Assembly (NCBI GenBank): GCA_022495005.1
Contig: JAGYXB010000018.1
Span: 372,001-436,000 of the forward strand
Length of the DNA stretch: 64,000 nt
Source of the DNA: Rhyacophila brunnea
Taxonomy: Eukaryota > Arthropoda > Insecta > Trichoptera > Rhyacophilidae
Reading direction: 5' to 3'
Shown: positions 25,066-35,830 of the stretch, piece by piece
How positions within the stretch are numbered: the first letter of the stretch is position 1
Layout: each line of letters opens with the position of its first letter
Notes under the pieces: generated by a model
Database searches by the model: none
Seen by the model: the letters and a program-made list of their open reading frames with translations, nothing else
Told to the model about the DNA's origin: nothing
Made by a program: the position numbers and the translations under genes

Positions 25066-25713
25066 TTGAAGTCAATTTTATGTAATAACATCGAGAGCGC
25101 CAACAGCTTCAAGTACCTGGGGGTACACATTACGGGAGATGGCATTTTGCAGAAAGAGCTCGCTATCCGAATAGGACTGGCTGGAGCAACATACAACTCG
25201 ATGCGGAATATCTGGGACTCACGATTGTACTCGGTCAAAACCAAATGCCGAATTTCTGCCATTCTGACGGTGCTGCTTTACGGTAGCGAATTATGGCACC
25301 TTACGAAGGCTCAGAGCAACCGTATACTGGGCTTCGAAAACAGATGTTTGCAACGAATACTGGGTGTGCGGTGGGTGTGACTTTAGGAGCAACGAGGATA
25401 TAAGAGAATGCACCAAGCAGCCTCTCATCACGCTGAAAGTGAAGAGGCGACGTTGGACCTGGCTCGGCCACGTGCTGCTTATGCCAGAAAAGAACTTCAA
25501 CCTGGCTTGCCTGTTCTTCAAGCCTACCGGATTCTGGCGTCATGGAAGGCCGCTAAATATAATCTACAGAGTGTATACGGCGGAGCTCCAGGATGCTGGT
25601 TTGACCTGGAATGAAGCAAGAAGACTGGCGAGCGACAGGGATTCTTGGAGGCGCCGCGTAGTGTCCATATGCTACAGTTAAGGGGCAGATATGGCTAAAG
25701 AAGAAGAAAAAGT
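25066..25713 (+). pseudogene. Non-LTR retrotransposon reverse transcriptase C-terminus, family L1
   Basis: Two frames join into one LINE protein tail. The first (from about 25,075 to 25,375) reads FKYLGVHITGDGILQKELAI, then RISAILTVLLYGSELWHLTK and FENRCLQRILGVRW. This is the thumb/post-RT region seen in many endonuclease-type LINEs (FKYLG, LLYGSE and LGVRW motifs). A frameshift near 25,375 leads to the second frame, with DFRSNEDIRE, RRRWTWLGHVLLMPEKNF and ARRLASDRDSWRRRV, ending at a stop at 25,681. The 3' end finishes in an AAGAAGAAGAAA-type tail at about 25,698-25,713. The catalytic YADD region and endonuclease are absent, so it is a 5'-truncated, frameshifted insertion and not a gene. It is the best of three copies (others at 11.9 and 20.25 kb). 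I did not determine the clade. Confidence 0.88.
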
Positions 25714-26665
25714 AGGGTACATAAATATAATGATAAGAGGGTTACCTTCTGGGTGGGGTAAAATAGGATTTATTTACCTAGTGTGGAGAAATATATGAAA
25801 AACTTAAATACTAAAATAATATAAAAAAATGGTATATTATTTTCGATAGTCACGTCAGTCATTATACACAATATACATTAAATTTTGTCACGTAGTCAAA
25901 ACGCGCATTCAATATTGGTAATATTTGATCACATTCTGGATGCTTTATATTATATATATAAATGAATAAATCAAATCTTGCTTCAGGTTCTTGGTCTATA
26001 GTGACTGGTTTCAAATTTCTTTGTATCAATCTGTTCTCTTATTTTAATAGTGATGACTTGAATAAATGCAATATTCTAGCCAAGTATATCTACTTTTTTT
26101 TAAACCGCACTAAATATGTTTTCTGACTTTAAAAGCCAAGTGGTTATATTATACAAGAAAAAATAACTGGGTGGCAGTGCTGCCTGTCCACATTCTTGGA
26201 TGTGCTTTAACTTTGCAACATAATTTATTTTCATTAAAATCACATTTATACTTTGTCATTGCCTTACCATGCCGTCAATCTTTCACAGACTAATTTTAAT
26301 ATCATTTAATAGTTTTTTTATGTAATACTCGATATCTTATTTGTGCATTTTTTGTTGTTGCAAAAATTTTATGAGAATATTCTATCATATTTTATTTTCT
26401 TTTACGACCAGATTAAAATAAGTGATATGTTTATTTTCATGTCAGTTTATTTTTCATATTTAGAATTTACGTTTGCATGTATGTTTTCTCTCACTTTTTT
26501 CCGATCTAAACTACCTTCTCTCTGTTTTGCTCTCCTCTTCATATTTCCACATATGTTCTCTCGCGCGTTAAAGATAAATCAAGAAAATAAGATATGTAAT
26601 GTAATAATATCACCAAATAAATATTAATTATATCCTGCTCACCTAAGTGTATCTCTTTCAAACAG

Positions 26666-26721
26666 TGGAAAAAGTTCAATGTAATTTTATTCCATATGAT
26701 ATCAACTGTTATTACTTACAG
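26666..26721 (+). other. Possible 56-nt microexon (weak)
   Basis: A pyrimidine-leaning acceptor TCTCTTTCAAACAG ends at 26,665. A consensus-like donor CAG|GTATGT follows at 26,722. Between them two of three frames are open, one reading EKVQCNFIPYDINCYYLQ. No flanking exons were found, and such signal pairs occur by chance in 64 kb of AT-rich DNA. Confidence 0.15.
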
Positions 26722-27847
26722 GTATGTAACTAATTTTTTTTAAATAATTTTACATTAAATTTTAAGAAATGTTACAAATTCTATTACCCTTTACATAGTC
26801 ACATTTTCTACATTAACACGTTTTTTACTGAACGCGTACTAACAAGTCAGCGCAGAAAGAAAAACGGGATCATCTTATGTAAAATATTTTCCTTAGAATG
26901 GGCCCCATGAAATCCTCTAATGAATATTTAATGTTATCTCTTGCCTTGTAACTTGTAAGCACCGAAACACAAGCACGGGCTACATGATAACTTGCTCCAC
27001 GCTAAACACGATGCAAATTCCCAGGGTAACGATAATTTCCATAGAAGGTCACGCTAATAATATTATCAGTAATGAAATTTACCTCATTTCATTATATAAA
27101 ATAATATTAAATATTCATAGAAAATGAATTATTCCAATAAAATGAATAAACAATCGATTTATTTATTCAACCCAGCTACTAGATCAATATAATTTCTTGA
27201 TTTTAAGGTAAAACAAACCAAAGGTATCATTATTATAATATGAATAGATTCACAGTTCTACTTTCTATGAGAAAAAAATATGTTGTGGCATGGGATTTGG
27301 TTTGTGAAAATTTGAATTTTTATTTTAGTATTATAATGTAAAAGTGAAAAATTATTATTGAACTCATTACTGTTTTTCAATAATTTAATAAAATATAGCT
27401 CGTTCACCTTACACATAAGCTTATTCCAGCAACGTATAATTTAATTAGTAACTACACTAGCAACATTAAATTTGTTTGTTTTCAAATTATGTCTTCTGTA
27501 TTCAGTATGTATGTACAACAATTTATTATTTGTAAATTGGAATATCCATCATGATAAAAAGTGGCTCATCTCCAAATTTCACTTACTGTTTTAATATATG
27601 ATTTTTACGAGCTTAATTTTAATAAGACTAGTCATGATCGGCAGTGCCATTAGCCCATATGATATGAACGCAAGTTTTTCAATATCTGCTCCTATTGCAA
27701 CGTAAATGGAGTAAGTTCTTAATTTGTTTATCCACATTATAGTTGAAGAAAGATTCTTTAATTCTTCTCATCGTAAGTATACGTATTTAAAAAAATTAGG
27801 TCAAGACATGCGAGTCGAACCTTGCATCTTTTTACTTGCAAGGCTAT

Positions 27848-27912
27848 AGCAACTGTAGCTCTGTGGATAAATCAGTTATCCAGACAGTGAAAATTTTTAA
27901 ATTCGACCACCA
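27848..27912 (+). pseudogene. tRNA-like relic
   Basis: GTAGCTCTGTGGATAAATCA contains a good A-box match (27,855-27,866), and AAATTCGACCAC (27,899-27,910) is a degraded B box at tRNA-like spacing. No folded acceptor stem is evident and no anticodon can be assigned. It is probably an old SINE head or a tRNA pseudogene. Confidence 0.35.
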
Positions 27913-28018
27913 TTTGGCCTAAGTTTTGAAAAACTGTGTAGATATTTTCAATACAGTTGATTTTTAGTCATCTGTTTTCGAAAGAATAACATTTTGTATG
28001 AGCAGAGTCGTTTATAAG

Positions 28019-28499
28019 CAGTGGCGGCTCGTTGATAAAAATAATAAAAAAATGTTTATTTTTTATTATATTTTACTATTAACATCAAAATTAAATATAA
28101 ATTATTAATTATATTAATAAGTAATTAAAATAAAGAACTTTGCATAAATTGCTTGCAGAAATAAATTTTAACAATGTTATTAAATCATTAAAGCTAAACG
28201 CAGAAACAGCAATATATACTGTCGGGCCCGCAGTACCAATCAAGGTCCCAGCTACGTACCTTGCTCCCCACACTCCTTCTCTGACAATTCGAGCATATTC
28301 GTTTGAAAATGGTACTGCAGTACCGCGGTGTATGATAATTGTTGGATATATCGGTGCGCGGGCGAGCTTAATTCACGCTTAAATAATATTGATATTTTCA
28401 TATAATATACATAAATTTATGTATATTATAATATTCGATTTTTCTCAATTTTCTTGGGGGTGCTGCAGTTCTGCAGTGCATATGGACGAGCCGCCACTA
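28019..28499. mobile_element. hAT-like MITE, CAGTGGCGGCTCGT type
   Basis: The left end is CAGTGGCGGCTCGT and the right end is ACGAGCCGCCACTA, inverted with one terminal mismatch. Flanks TTTATAAG (28,011-28,018) and TTTATATA (28,500-28,507) match at 6 of 8 positions, consistent with an aged 8-bp hAT target duplication. A perfect 30-bp palindrome lies inside at 28,401-28,430. The 80-codon frame at 28,140-28,382 is translated repeat. Confidence 0.85.
28401..28430. repeat. Perfect 30-bp palindrome inside the MITE
   Basis: Each half is TATAATATACATAAA or its complement, with no spacer. All bases are A, T, C or G in exact dyad symmetry. Confidence 0.9.
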
Positions 28500-28507
28500 T
28501 TTATATA

Positions 28508-29830
28508 ATTAAGTCGATTGTTCTTGAACCAATTAATATGTTACGGCTGCAATTTTGTAGTTTCATATAATAATGTAGACTGTAGAGGATAGAAGCGAGA
28601 GATTGAGATCATGTGTGTATATCTAAAAGACCGGGATTACCGATAAATGGTAGACTAGTGTGTCACTTTTTAGATTATAGAAAAGGAAATATTATGTAAA
28701 TTTTATTATAAGAGTAAAAGTATGTACATATAATTTTTTAATACAAATTAAAAACAAACCTTTGATAATATAAACAAAAAAATAAATAAAACACCACAAC
28801 ATTTCATTACAATATTATGGCACTGATTAACCCTGCATAATTTAGTTTCATTCCTGTTTTTATAGCTCGTTAAGTGCTTCGCCAGGAGAACTGAGACAGT
28901 TTTATTGGATTTTTCGCTCGCAAAAGGTTAAATCACATTTAATACGGGCATTTGAAAGGGAATAGATACTTAAGTAAGCTGCTAATACTGTCTAAATATA
29001 CATTTTTATATACGAATAATAAATAAAGATTATATTTATCTTTATTATAATCTACGCTAATAAATCAATCCAGATAAATGCTTTCCTAACCCTATTTTTA
29101 TTACTATGTTTCACAGGTAGGTACTTATTTGAAACGATTTTTAAGACATAAAAAACTTCGAGCTCTTTAAAACAACAGATCAGTATCTAAAAACAAGTTT
29201 GGGTAATTAAAAGATTTAATCAATAACCGAAAAATTGTACTAAGTGCTTTACGTAATACCTCAACATCTACATAACAATATTAATTAATTAATCAACGGA
29301 GCTTATAAATTTAGATCTAATAATAGTAGGTGGTGTATAACCGATAACTAATTAGAATATATATAATCTCATAACATTACAATGCAAGGGTTACACAAAG
29401 AAAACGTTATAGTAAGGTCATTAAACAGATATTGTTGTCATAACCTGGTTACACGCGCTGTATGCACAAACCCAAACCTGGTAGATATTTTATCAGTTCT
29501 TATAGTTCAATCAGTTATTTTATAAACAAAAAAGTTCAATGTAAAATGTTATAAAAGAGAAATATAACTATCAATTATTTAAAGATAGGTACATTTTTAC
29601 ATTGAAACAAAAATATTAATATTTTTTATCAACGCTACACATGTTTCCTAAAATATAGAAGGGCTCCGTGACTAAATTTAATATTGAAACCATGTTCTAA
29701 AAATAGAAATGCTAAGTCAGTCATCTTAGACCAAAAGGCGTATATTTTTTTATGTCTTAATGATAGTTAGGCCATAAAATGCTTGAAATATAAAGCGTCT
29801 AGAATAGAAACTTTAGTGCTAACGGTTCCA
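28508..29830. other. AT-rich non-coding stretch
   Basis: No gene or repeat recognised. Confidence 0.5.
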
Positions 29831-30463
29831 TGAATAAACAAAACATGATATAACAGAACATGAATAAACAAAACATGATTAAACAGAACATAAAGAAACA
29901 GAACAGTGACAAAACAGAACAGTAATAGAATAGAAATTAATAGAACAATGACTTTTCAGGAAAAATATAACATTTAATATTAAAATTGTCGTATCTCTAT
30001 ATATGTTGTATAGATTTTTTATAACACAGGTTTTCAATACGCCGTAAAATATCACATTATATAATTTCTGCATTCCTAATCGCTGGAAAGCTTCAATTAT
30101 ATGGGACTCAACTCGGTGTTGCCGGCAAACTAGATATGTCTCGTCTTAATCAATCTAATATGTTCAAAATGCTTGGGTGACTAGGTACAACGAAAAAATG
30201 CGTTTAAAAATTCTGTGAAGTTGTGCATGATTATCAAAATCAAGCAATTAAATTGAGGTTTTTACTCCGAATGGCCAACATTTAGAGATAATTATAATAA
30301 TTATATTTCTTTTATAAATTTTAGTTTTGTAAGTATTTAATTAATTAATAGATACGTCAAAAATTATTATCCTATTTTTCCACTGGCTGTCCTGTTTTAT
30401 CACTGTTGTGTTTCTTCATGTTCTGTTTCATCACGACTTGTTTAATCATGTTCTGTTTTGCAC
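29831..30463. mobile_element. Transposon with iterated CAAAACAGAACATG ends, copy 2
   Basis: Left end: tandem ATAAACAAAACATGAT / AACAGAACATGAATAAAC units. Right end: the same units inverted (CATGTTCTGTTTCATCACG, AATCATGTTCTGTTTTG). The core is the reverse complement of the copy at 6,773-7,275 (shared TTGCCGGCAAACTAGATATG region, CGTCTTAATCAATCTAATAT and TGGGTGACTAGGTACAACGA). It lacks the TTAGG tract of copy 1. No ORF. Confidence 0.8.
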
Positions 30464-31262
30464 ACATATTATGTAACGATTGAAAATAATATAGATAATA
30501 TTCTTTAACATAATAATATGTTTAAGTTTTCGCATATTTTTCTACACTCGAGATTTCAAATTTATTATTACCACAACCAAAACTTTCTATTACTTATTTT
30601 TCTTTTCATTGGTTCAAAATTAGAATAAAGAGATTACAATAGATATTGTTGTAAGGTTTTTTTTTAATATATTGAGTTACTTTTTAATAATAACGAAATA
30701 GGTATCCACTCTTGGCAATCAAGATTATAAAGGTATGTAAATTATCTAAAGCACGAATCCCTTCACTATATAATACAAAAGAACATTAGCTGAAGAATGA
30801 ATGTAAGCTATCATTCAGGTAAACGAGTATAATAGAAATGTCTGATGGTGATTAGATTAGAAAATTGATAAAAAATCGTTATTATCATAAATACTTTAAA
30901 AAAATTAAATTGGTGAATACCTACAATACAAAAACTATATTAATTCAATGATATTAGCACTCAATTAAAACATGACACTCATTTTAAGAGTTAATGAAAT
31001 CTGATTCATATAATATGAATTCCAACACACCATTCATGTAATTTTCACAAATTTAATTGATATGCTGAGTATCGTAGTACATTTTTAATTAAACATAAAA
31101 CCTCATAACAATTTGTTTTATACAGTAAATCTATTTTTAATTAATTAAATCATGTGAAGTAATATGTAAAGAATTGATAATTTTCCACGAGAAAAATTGT
31201 AGTTAATATTTAAGCATTAGTACTCCGAATCTTGATACAGACAATGAGTTTTATCTTTAAGC
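30464..31262. other. AT-rich non-coding stretch
   Basis: Nothing recognisable. Confidence 0.5.
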
Positions 31263-31266
31263 TTAA

Positions 31267-31625
31267 GGCTATACCTCAGTTGAGGCATGGTCTAAAAAGG
31301 TCGTGGCTAGGCGATGCGCGGATTGTGCAAATTATGCATGCCGAACGAAATATAATTTGTCATATAAATCCAACATGCGTCCATTTAATGTTATGTTTAT
31401 TGTTCTATTAGTAACAATAATAATATGTTCATTGACATGTTTTCTTTTTCAAGTAAATGGGTAACTTTTTTAGTCATCTTTACACTATTTAAGAATACCC
31501 CTGTCGCCATCACGAAACAAATTGACGTGTTCACAGCTCGACGTTTGCTCTTCGATTGCCAGCGAGTCCAAAATTTCGTCGCACTTATAGTTGAAAATTA
31601 TTTGCCGTTTCACTGAAGTATGCTC
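31267..31625 (+). mobile_element. piggyBac-like MITE, copy 1 (TTAA flanks)
   Basis: The element is flanked by TTAA at 31,263-31,266 and 31,626-31,629. Ends are GGCTATACCTCAG and, inverted, GAGCATACTTCAGTG. A second copy with the same ends and TTAA flanks lies at 61,811-62,163. Shared interior includes AACATGCGTCCATTTAATGT and AAAATTATTTGCCGTTTCAC. TTAA duplications are the hallmark of piggyBac transposition. It is 359 bp with no transposase. The 63-codon frame inside is not a gene. Confidence 0.88.
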
Positions 31626-31629
31626 TTAA

Positions 31630-31861
31630 CTGCGTTATTATATTTATCACTAAAAAATTGAAAACTATTTGACGTACAAATGTAGACAGTTGAAATAGTG
31701 CGTCCAATACATTCAATATAAGTCATATGCAAAATTGCTGTGTGAAAAATTAAAATTGCAAGTTGAATGGAACTTGAAGACGAAAGTGACCAATTAGTGT
31801 AGACGTAACTTATGAATGACAGTGAACCGACTAACACAATAATGTCGAATAGATAATTTAA
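31630..31861. other. Short unassigned stretch
   Basis: No feature seen. Minus frames 31,610-31,888 and 31,794-32,000 are antisense shadows of this stretch and the adjoining LINE relic. Confidence 0.5.
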
Positions 31862-31975
31862 TAGGCTGCAAAAGAAGAGGTAGGCCAAAAATTTGTCCGT
31901 TAATGGAAGCCACTAATGAGCAACGTATACTTTGGTTATTGAACTGGAAAGCGACTACTTTAGATAAGGATAAGT
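31862..31975 (+). pseudogene. Non-LTR retrotransposon C-terminal relic, family L2
   Basis: One frame reads GCKRRGRPKICPLMEATNEQ then RILWLLNWKATTLDKDK, colinear with GRRRRGRPKIRWLDEATSDC and RILGVPNCKAATLDRER in the copy at 38.3 kb. Divergence is high and both ends are lost. It is an old fragment of the same LINE. Confidence 0.7.
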
Positions 31976-33011
31976 AAAAAAAGTTGTAGTAAACAGCCAA
32001 GTTATTTACCGGGTTATTGAGTTATTGATGTTGATGACTCATATTACCAACATAATTGGTATATTAGTCATCGACACTTCGACACATAGACAGTTCGATT
32101 TTTTTTATTAAATTCGCACCTTTTGTGGCTCCTAGTGCTTCAGTGAAATGGACGAGGCAAAAACGGTAAAATACTCGTAGCAAACGAAGCGATCGTTTCG
32201 GTATATTGTCCAACGATTATTTTACCTTACTAGGAAGTATATAATTCAAAATAAAATTTAACCAGGCATATTTTTTGAGCAAGGCAACGCGTGCTGTAAC
32301 CTAGAGCACTTTTCAATAATTTAAAATCAATTTCATAATCGTGTTCAACTAACATAATATAAGTGTGCTGTGTCAAATTTAAAAATATTTATAAAAAATA
32401 AATTCCTCCGTATAATATGACTATAAGAGAATAAATTAATGTTTATCTGGTATTAATTACCGCACTACTTCCTCGAAACTAAATTATAACGTATAGTTTT
32501 TGCCGTTCATTTTAGCGTGAAGTAATGGAGAATATAACAATAGATACATCGCTATATATTTAGCGAGTTACATAATATATTAGACAAATTGTCTCGTACA
32601 GCTAGTAAATATTTCGAAGCGCCATATTATTATTCTCTTGAGTTAAGATGCCTACGGCAATATTCATATTACAATGAGGCCAATAGACAGGGTCTACGCT
32701 GCTACGCTATTTATCGGCATTAGATCTATTATCGCACCGCTCCCTTAGAAGCCGAGCAAGACATCAGATTTGACCGACAATAATAGACTAAGCTTAAGAT
32801 CACGTACGTAGACTCGTCGTAGTGCGCATTCAACATGCCACGTATTGGGCTGTAATAAAGCGCACTGGAATTTATTCGAATAAAAGCGCATCGGAGTTAT
32901 TTGAGTTTGAATGCATTATTGGCAAGAAAAATCCGTTTCAGGATTGAACGTGCATTTAAAAGAATGTGGGAATAATACTTTTTCTATTTTTTTATTTACT
33001 GTAGATATTTG
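31976..33011. other. Non-coding stretch with a less AT-rich unique block
   Basis: The block 32,640-32,920 is richer in G and C (GATGCCTACGGCAATATTC, GTACGTAGACTCGTCGTAG) but is full of stops on both strands. It is unique in the window and could be regulatory DNA. No gene supported. Confidence 0.45.
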
Positions 33012-33019
33012 TTATATAT

Positions 33020-33577
33020 ACGTGACGAAGGGTGGAGGTAGGCTGTTAAGATCCGCTATAAATAGTGCACACGAAACTTTGTCAGTCATACGTATTTGTT
33101 TTTATTGAAATAAGACTTCAATTATTTAGATATCGTGTTGGTATTTTTTTAAATTCAATTAAACCCTGCGAAAACTAAACCATAATAGATAATAGTTAAA
33201 AATACTCGTCTCTCTATAACATATCTAAAATTATGCAATTAAATCATACATAATTTTAGATATTTTATAGATATAATAATATTTTTTATCCATTATACTC
33301 GTAGTTTGGTTGGGCAGGGCTTAATTAATTTTTAAAAATTAACAATCACATGTATGAATATGAATAAAAAAGTGTGCATAATTTTGTCGTATCGCCCAAA
33401 GTATACCAAAACCATTATGGTTTATTTTAGGCAGGTATTAATTGATTTATAAACTAACCAACACCATTTGTAAATAGTAGTTTTAAATCAATAAAAACAA
33501 ATACGTATGATTAACAAAGTTTAATGTGCACTATTTATGGCGGATCTTAATAGCCTACTTCCACCCTTTTGCTACTG
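33020..33577. mobile_element. hAT-like MITE 'hAT-N1', copy 2, decayed
   Basis: It matches the element at 9,647-10,218 over its whole length: CGAAGGGTGGAGGTAGGCTG at the left, and ATGGCGGATCTTAATAGCCT then CTTCCACCCTT at the right. The outermost bases have mutated (ACGTGACG, TGCTACTG). The flanking octamers TTATATAT (33,012-33,019) and CTATGTAT (33,578-33,585) match at 6 of 8 positions, consistent with a worn target duplication. Confidence 0.85.
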
Positions 33578-33748
33578 CTATGTATAGTAATAGAGTATTT
33601 TTTAATAATACGTATAATATTGAGAGTTTTATTTCAGATACTGATTGATTGAAAATGTTAGTGTTCTGTATGGATGTCGGAACGTAAAAGTGGAAACGTG
33701 AAAACTCATACGGTAACCTTGTTATTGAATTTGACAATTCTTATGCAG

Positions 33749-33921
33749 TGTGCCAGTTGATTTATAACTACCCTGTTGACAATATTATCATGTGGATCGT
33801 AAAGGTGTACACTTCCTTAAACACGCCTGTTTCATTGACAATAAATATAAATACTAACCGTGCTACTCCACTTAACTTGGTAGTGTTCCATACGCGAAGT
33901 AATTATTGTACCGCCGTGAAG
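33749..33921 (+). CDS. Possible internal coding exon with tandem splice donors (unidentified)
   Basis: An acceptor-like CAATTCTTATGCAG ends at 33,748. The frame that follows is open throughout, reading CQLIYNYPVDNIIMWIVKVY and later NRATPLNLVVFHTRSNYC. It ends at two consensus donors 8 nt apart, AAG|GTAAGA (after 33,921) and AAG|GTAAGT (after 33,929). The same frame is open upstream to about 33,682. With the first donor the segment is 173 nt. It starts two bases before a codon boundary and ends on one. I recognise no domain. Neighbouring exons of a host gene were not found and the hAT MITE lies 170 bp upstream. It could be a real exon of a large gene, an exonised repeat or chance. What is seen: open frame plus both signals. 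That it is spliced is inference. Confidence 0.3.
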
Positions 33922-33929
33922 GTAAGAAG

Positions 33930-35609
33930 GTAAGTATGGATATGGGAATTAATACAAACACTAATAATAAAACTGGAGTATCCGTCGTTGTTATATGTCC
34001 CAACTTAGTATAATTTTAGTTAACTTGTACCATGATTCTATACATCCTAAAATAAACTCGTTGAAGAAAATGCACTTAAAGCAATGTGAGATGTGGCGAA
34101 GGCAGAGAATCGCGCGCATAGAAATCAAATAATTAATTATTTGAACTAGTATATTTCTTGATTAATATTCGTCTACGCTTTCTTCCCATATTTCATACGG
34201 AGAAAGTCGTAGGCGCTCACTTTTATAAATTCTTACATTTAATATTATTCAGTTTTGAATAAAAAATATAATAGGCAGTACTTATATATGACATTAGTTC
34301 AAAATAATATAAATTTCCAGGTACCACTTAGTTACATCATAAACTTAGCAATCTTAATAGGTTAATGTATACTATGTAGCTTAATATAGTGCATAAATGG
34401 TTTTAAAAATACTATTTTCATTTTAGGCCAAGTAATAAAAGAAAAATAATTTGTGATTCTTTGAGTCTATTAAGCATATTTCCAACGTTTAAATATTCAG
34501 CTTTGGACTATTTTAATCTATAATGCTATTTAAACGAAATCTTTTATTCATACAAAATACTTCGTTGTATTATCTACCATGAATTTCACGTGAGTATTTC
34601 ATTCAATTATGTTGATGGATACTATTGAGTTTTCCATAGTCTTTACTGCGGCCTGTCGTATACACTAAGCACATTACGTTTAAGTGAATACATTTGAAAA
34701 ATTCTGTGTTATCTACGCTCAGCGTAATGTACCCAAGGTTTTTTGTAATATAACATATATTACAAAAACTTTTTCATTACCCAAAAAAAGTAGTAGGAAT
34801 CCAATGTATTTTATTCAAACCATAAAACTGCTTTACATACCTTTACAAAATGTAATATATAAGTTTTTGTTTAATTGGCTCTACAATTGGCCGCTTTTCT
34901 AAAATGTCTTAAGTGATGATTTTTATGTTGAAAATTGGTTTAACGACATTCAGATAATATTATTGTTTGTACTTTCAATCCAAATACATAGACAAATTAG
35001 TTAAATGTGAAGTAAAAACCCGTAGTCTACGGCTTTAGATACCGATATTATGTCCCATGTTCAAAACGGGTCTTCTATTCCTGGTATATTTCCAAGTGTC
35101 ATATAGAATCAAAAGATGTTAATGCGTAAATCCAAAAACAAAGGTAATGTAAACACATTTAAAATTATATATTTTTATTCAATGTATGTTTGAATTCATG
35201 CCGATTCTATTTCGTATGCACAAAAAATACTTGTTTTAATACGTTTGTAGTTTATAAATTTACCTACTCTACTTATCGTATAAAAAAGTTAGCTAATTGG
35301 CTCTATATTTTTAGGAATCATATCAAATATTTACAAATGTGTACAATGTTTGCGCAGCATGTAGACTTTGAATAGAGCTATAGCAAGATAAATTTATGAG
35401 AAGTAAACTAAATAGTAGAATAAGTTTCATACGTCCTATAAATTTTAATAAAGTATTAAACGCGATTTACTATGATTTATATTATAAAACAAGAAATGCG
35501 AGGATTTTGGTAGATATTGTAATCCTGTAACATTAATTTCAATCCCGAGATTACCATTTTCTAATTATTAATTAACTATTAATAGTTTATAATTAACTAT
35601 TTCTTTTAT
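33930..35609. other. AT-rich non-coding stretch
   Basis: No gene supported. A short hairpin (GTTTTTTGTAATAT against its complement) lies near 34,737-34,770. Small frames at 34,684-34,902 and 35,190-35,375 are AT-driven. Confidence 0.5.
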
Positions 35610-35830
35610 TCAACGAATAATTCACAAGATTTAAGAGTATATCATTCTGATTATTGAACATATATAATTTTGAAAAACACTTTCTGAGAGAATATATTAT
35701 AACCAATAGAAAAAATCTTTTTTGAAAAAACCCCGTCGGGTTGGCTTATTTTTTTTCAAAAAAGATTTTTTCTATTGCTTGTAATATATTCTCTCAGAAA
35801 GTGTTTTCAAAATTATATATGTTTATTAAT
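35610..35830. mobile_element. Foldback element 'FB1', copy 1 (about 80-bp arms)
   Basis: Positions about 35,652-35,730 and 35,749-35,830 are near-perfect reverse complements: AATATATTATAACCAATAGA against TCTATTGCTTGTAATATATT, and CACTTTCTGAGAG against CTCTCAGAAAGTG. A short GC-rich core CCCCGTCGGGTTGGCTTA separates the arms. The left flank (GAATAATTCACAAGATTTAA) is also conserved with the copy at 52.57 kb. Confidence 0.9.

Larger units (their letters stand above)
25714..28010. other. Non-coding stretch with a possible microexon and a tRNA-like relic
   Basis: No full gene seen. The 94-codon plus frame at 26,343-26,627 is phenylalanine-rich and AT-driven. A less AT-rich unique block lies at 26,930-27,060. 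The possible microexon (26,666) and the tRNA-like relic (27,848) are listed separately. Confidence 0.45.

Noticed and set aside
25291..25543. Minus-strand ORFs opposite the LINE tail
   Set aside because: They are antisense shadows of the reverse transcriptase C-terminus.
26666..26721. Assignment of the microexon to the aphid bicycle gene family because of its cysteines
   Set aside because: One short open block with chance-level splice signals and no neighbouring exons is not enough to name a family.
28140..28382. 80-codon ORF
   Set aside because: It is inside the 28.0-kb hAT-like MITE, with no transposase similarity.
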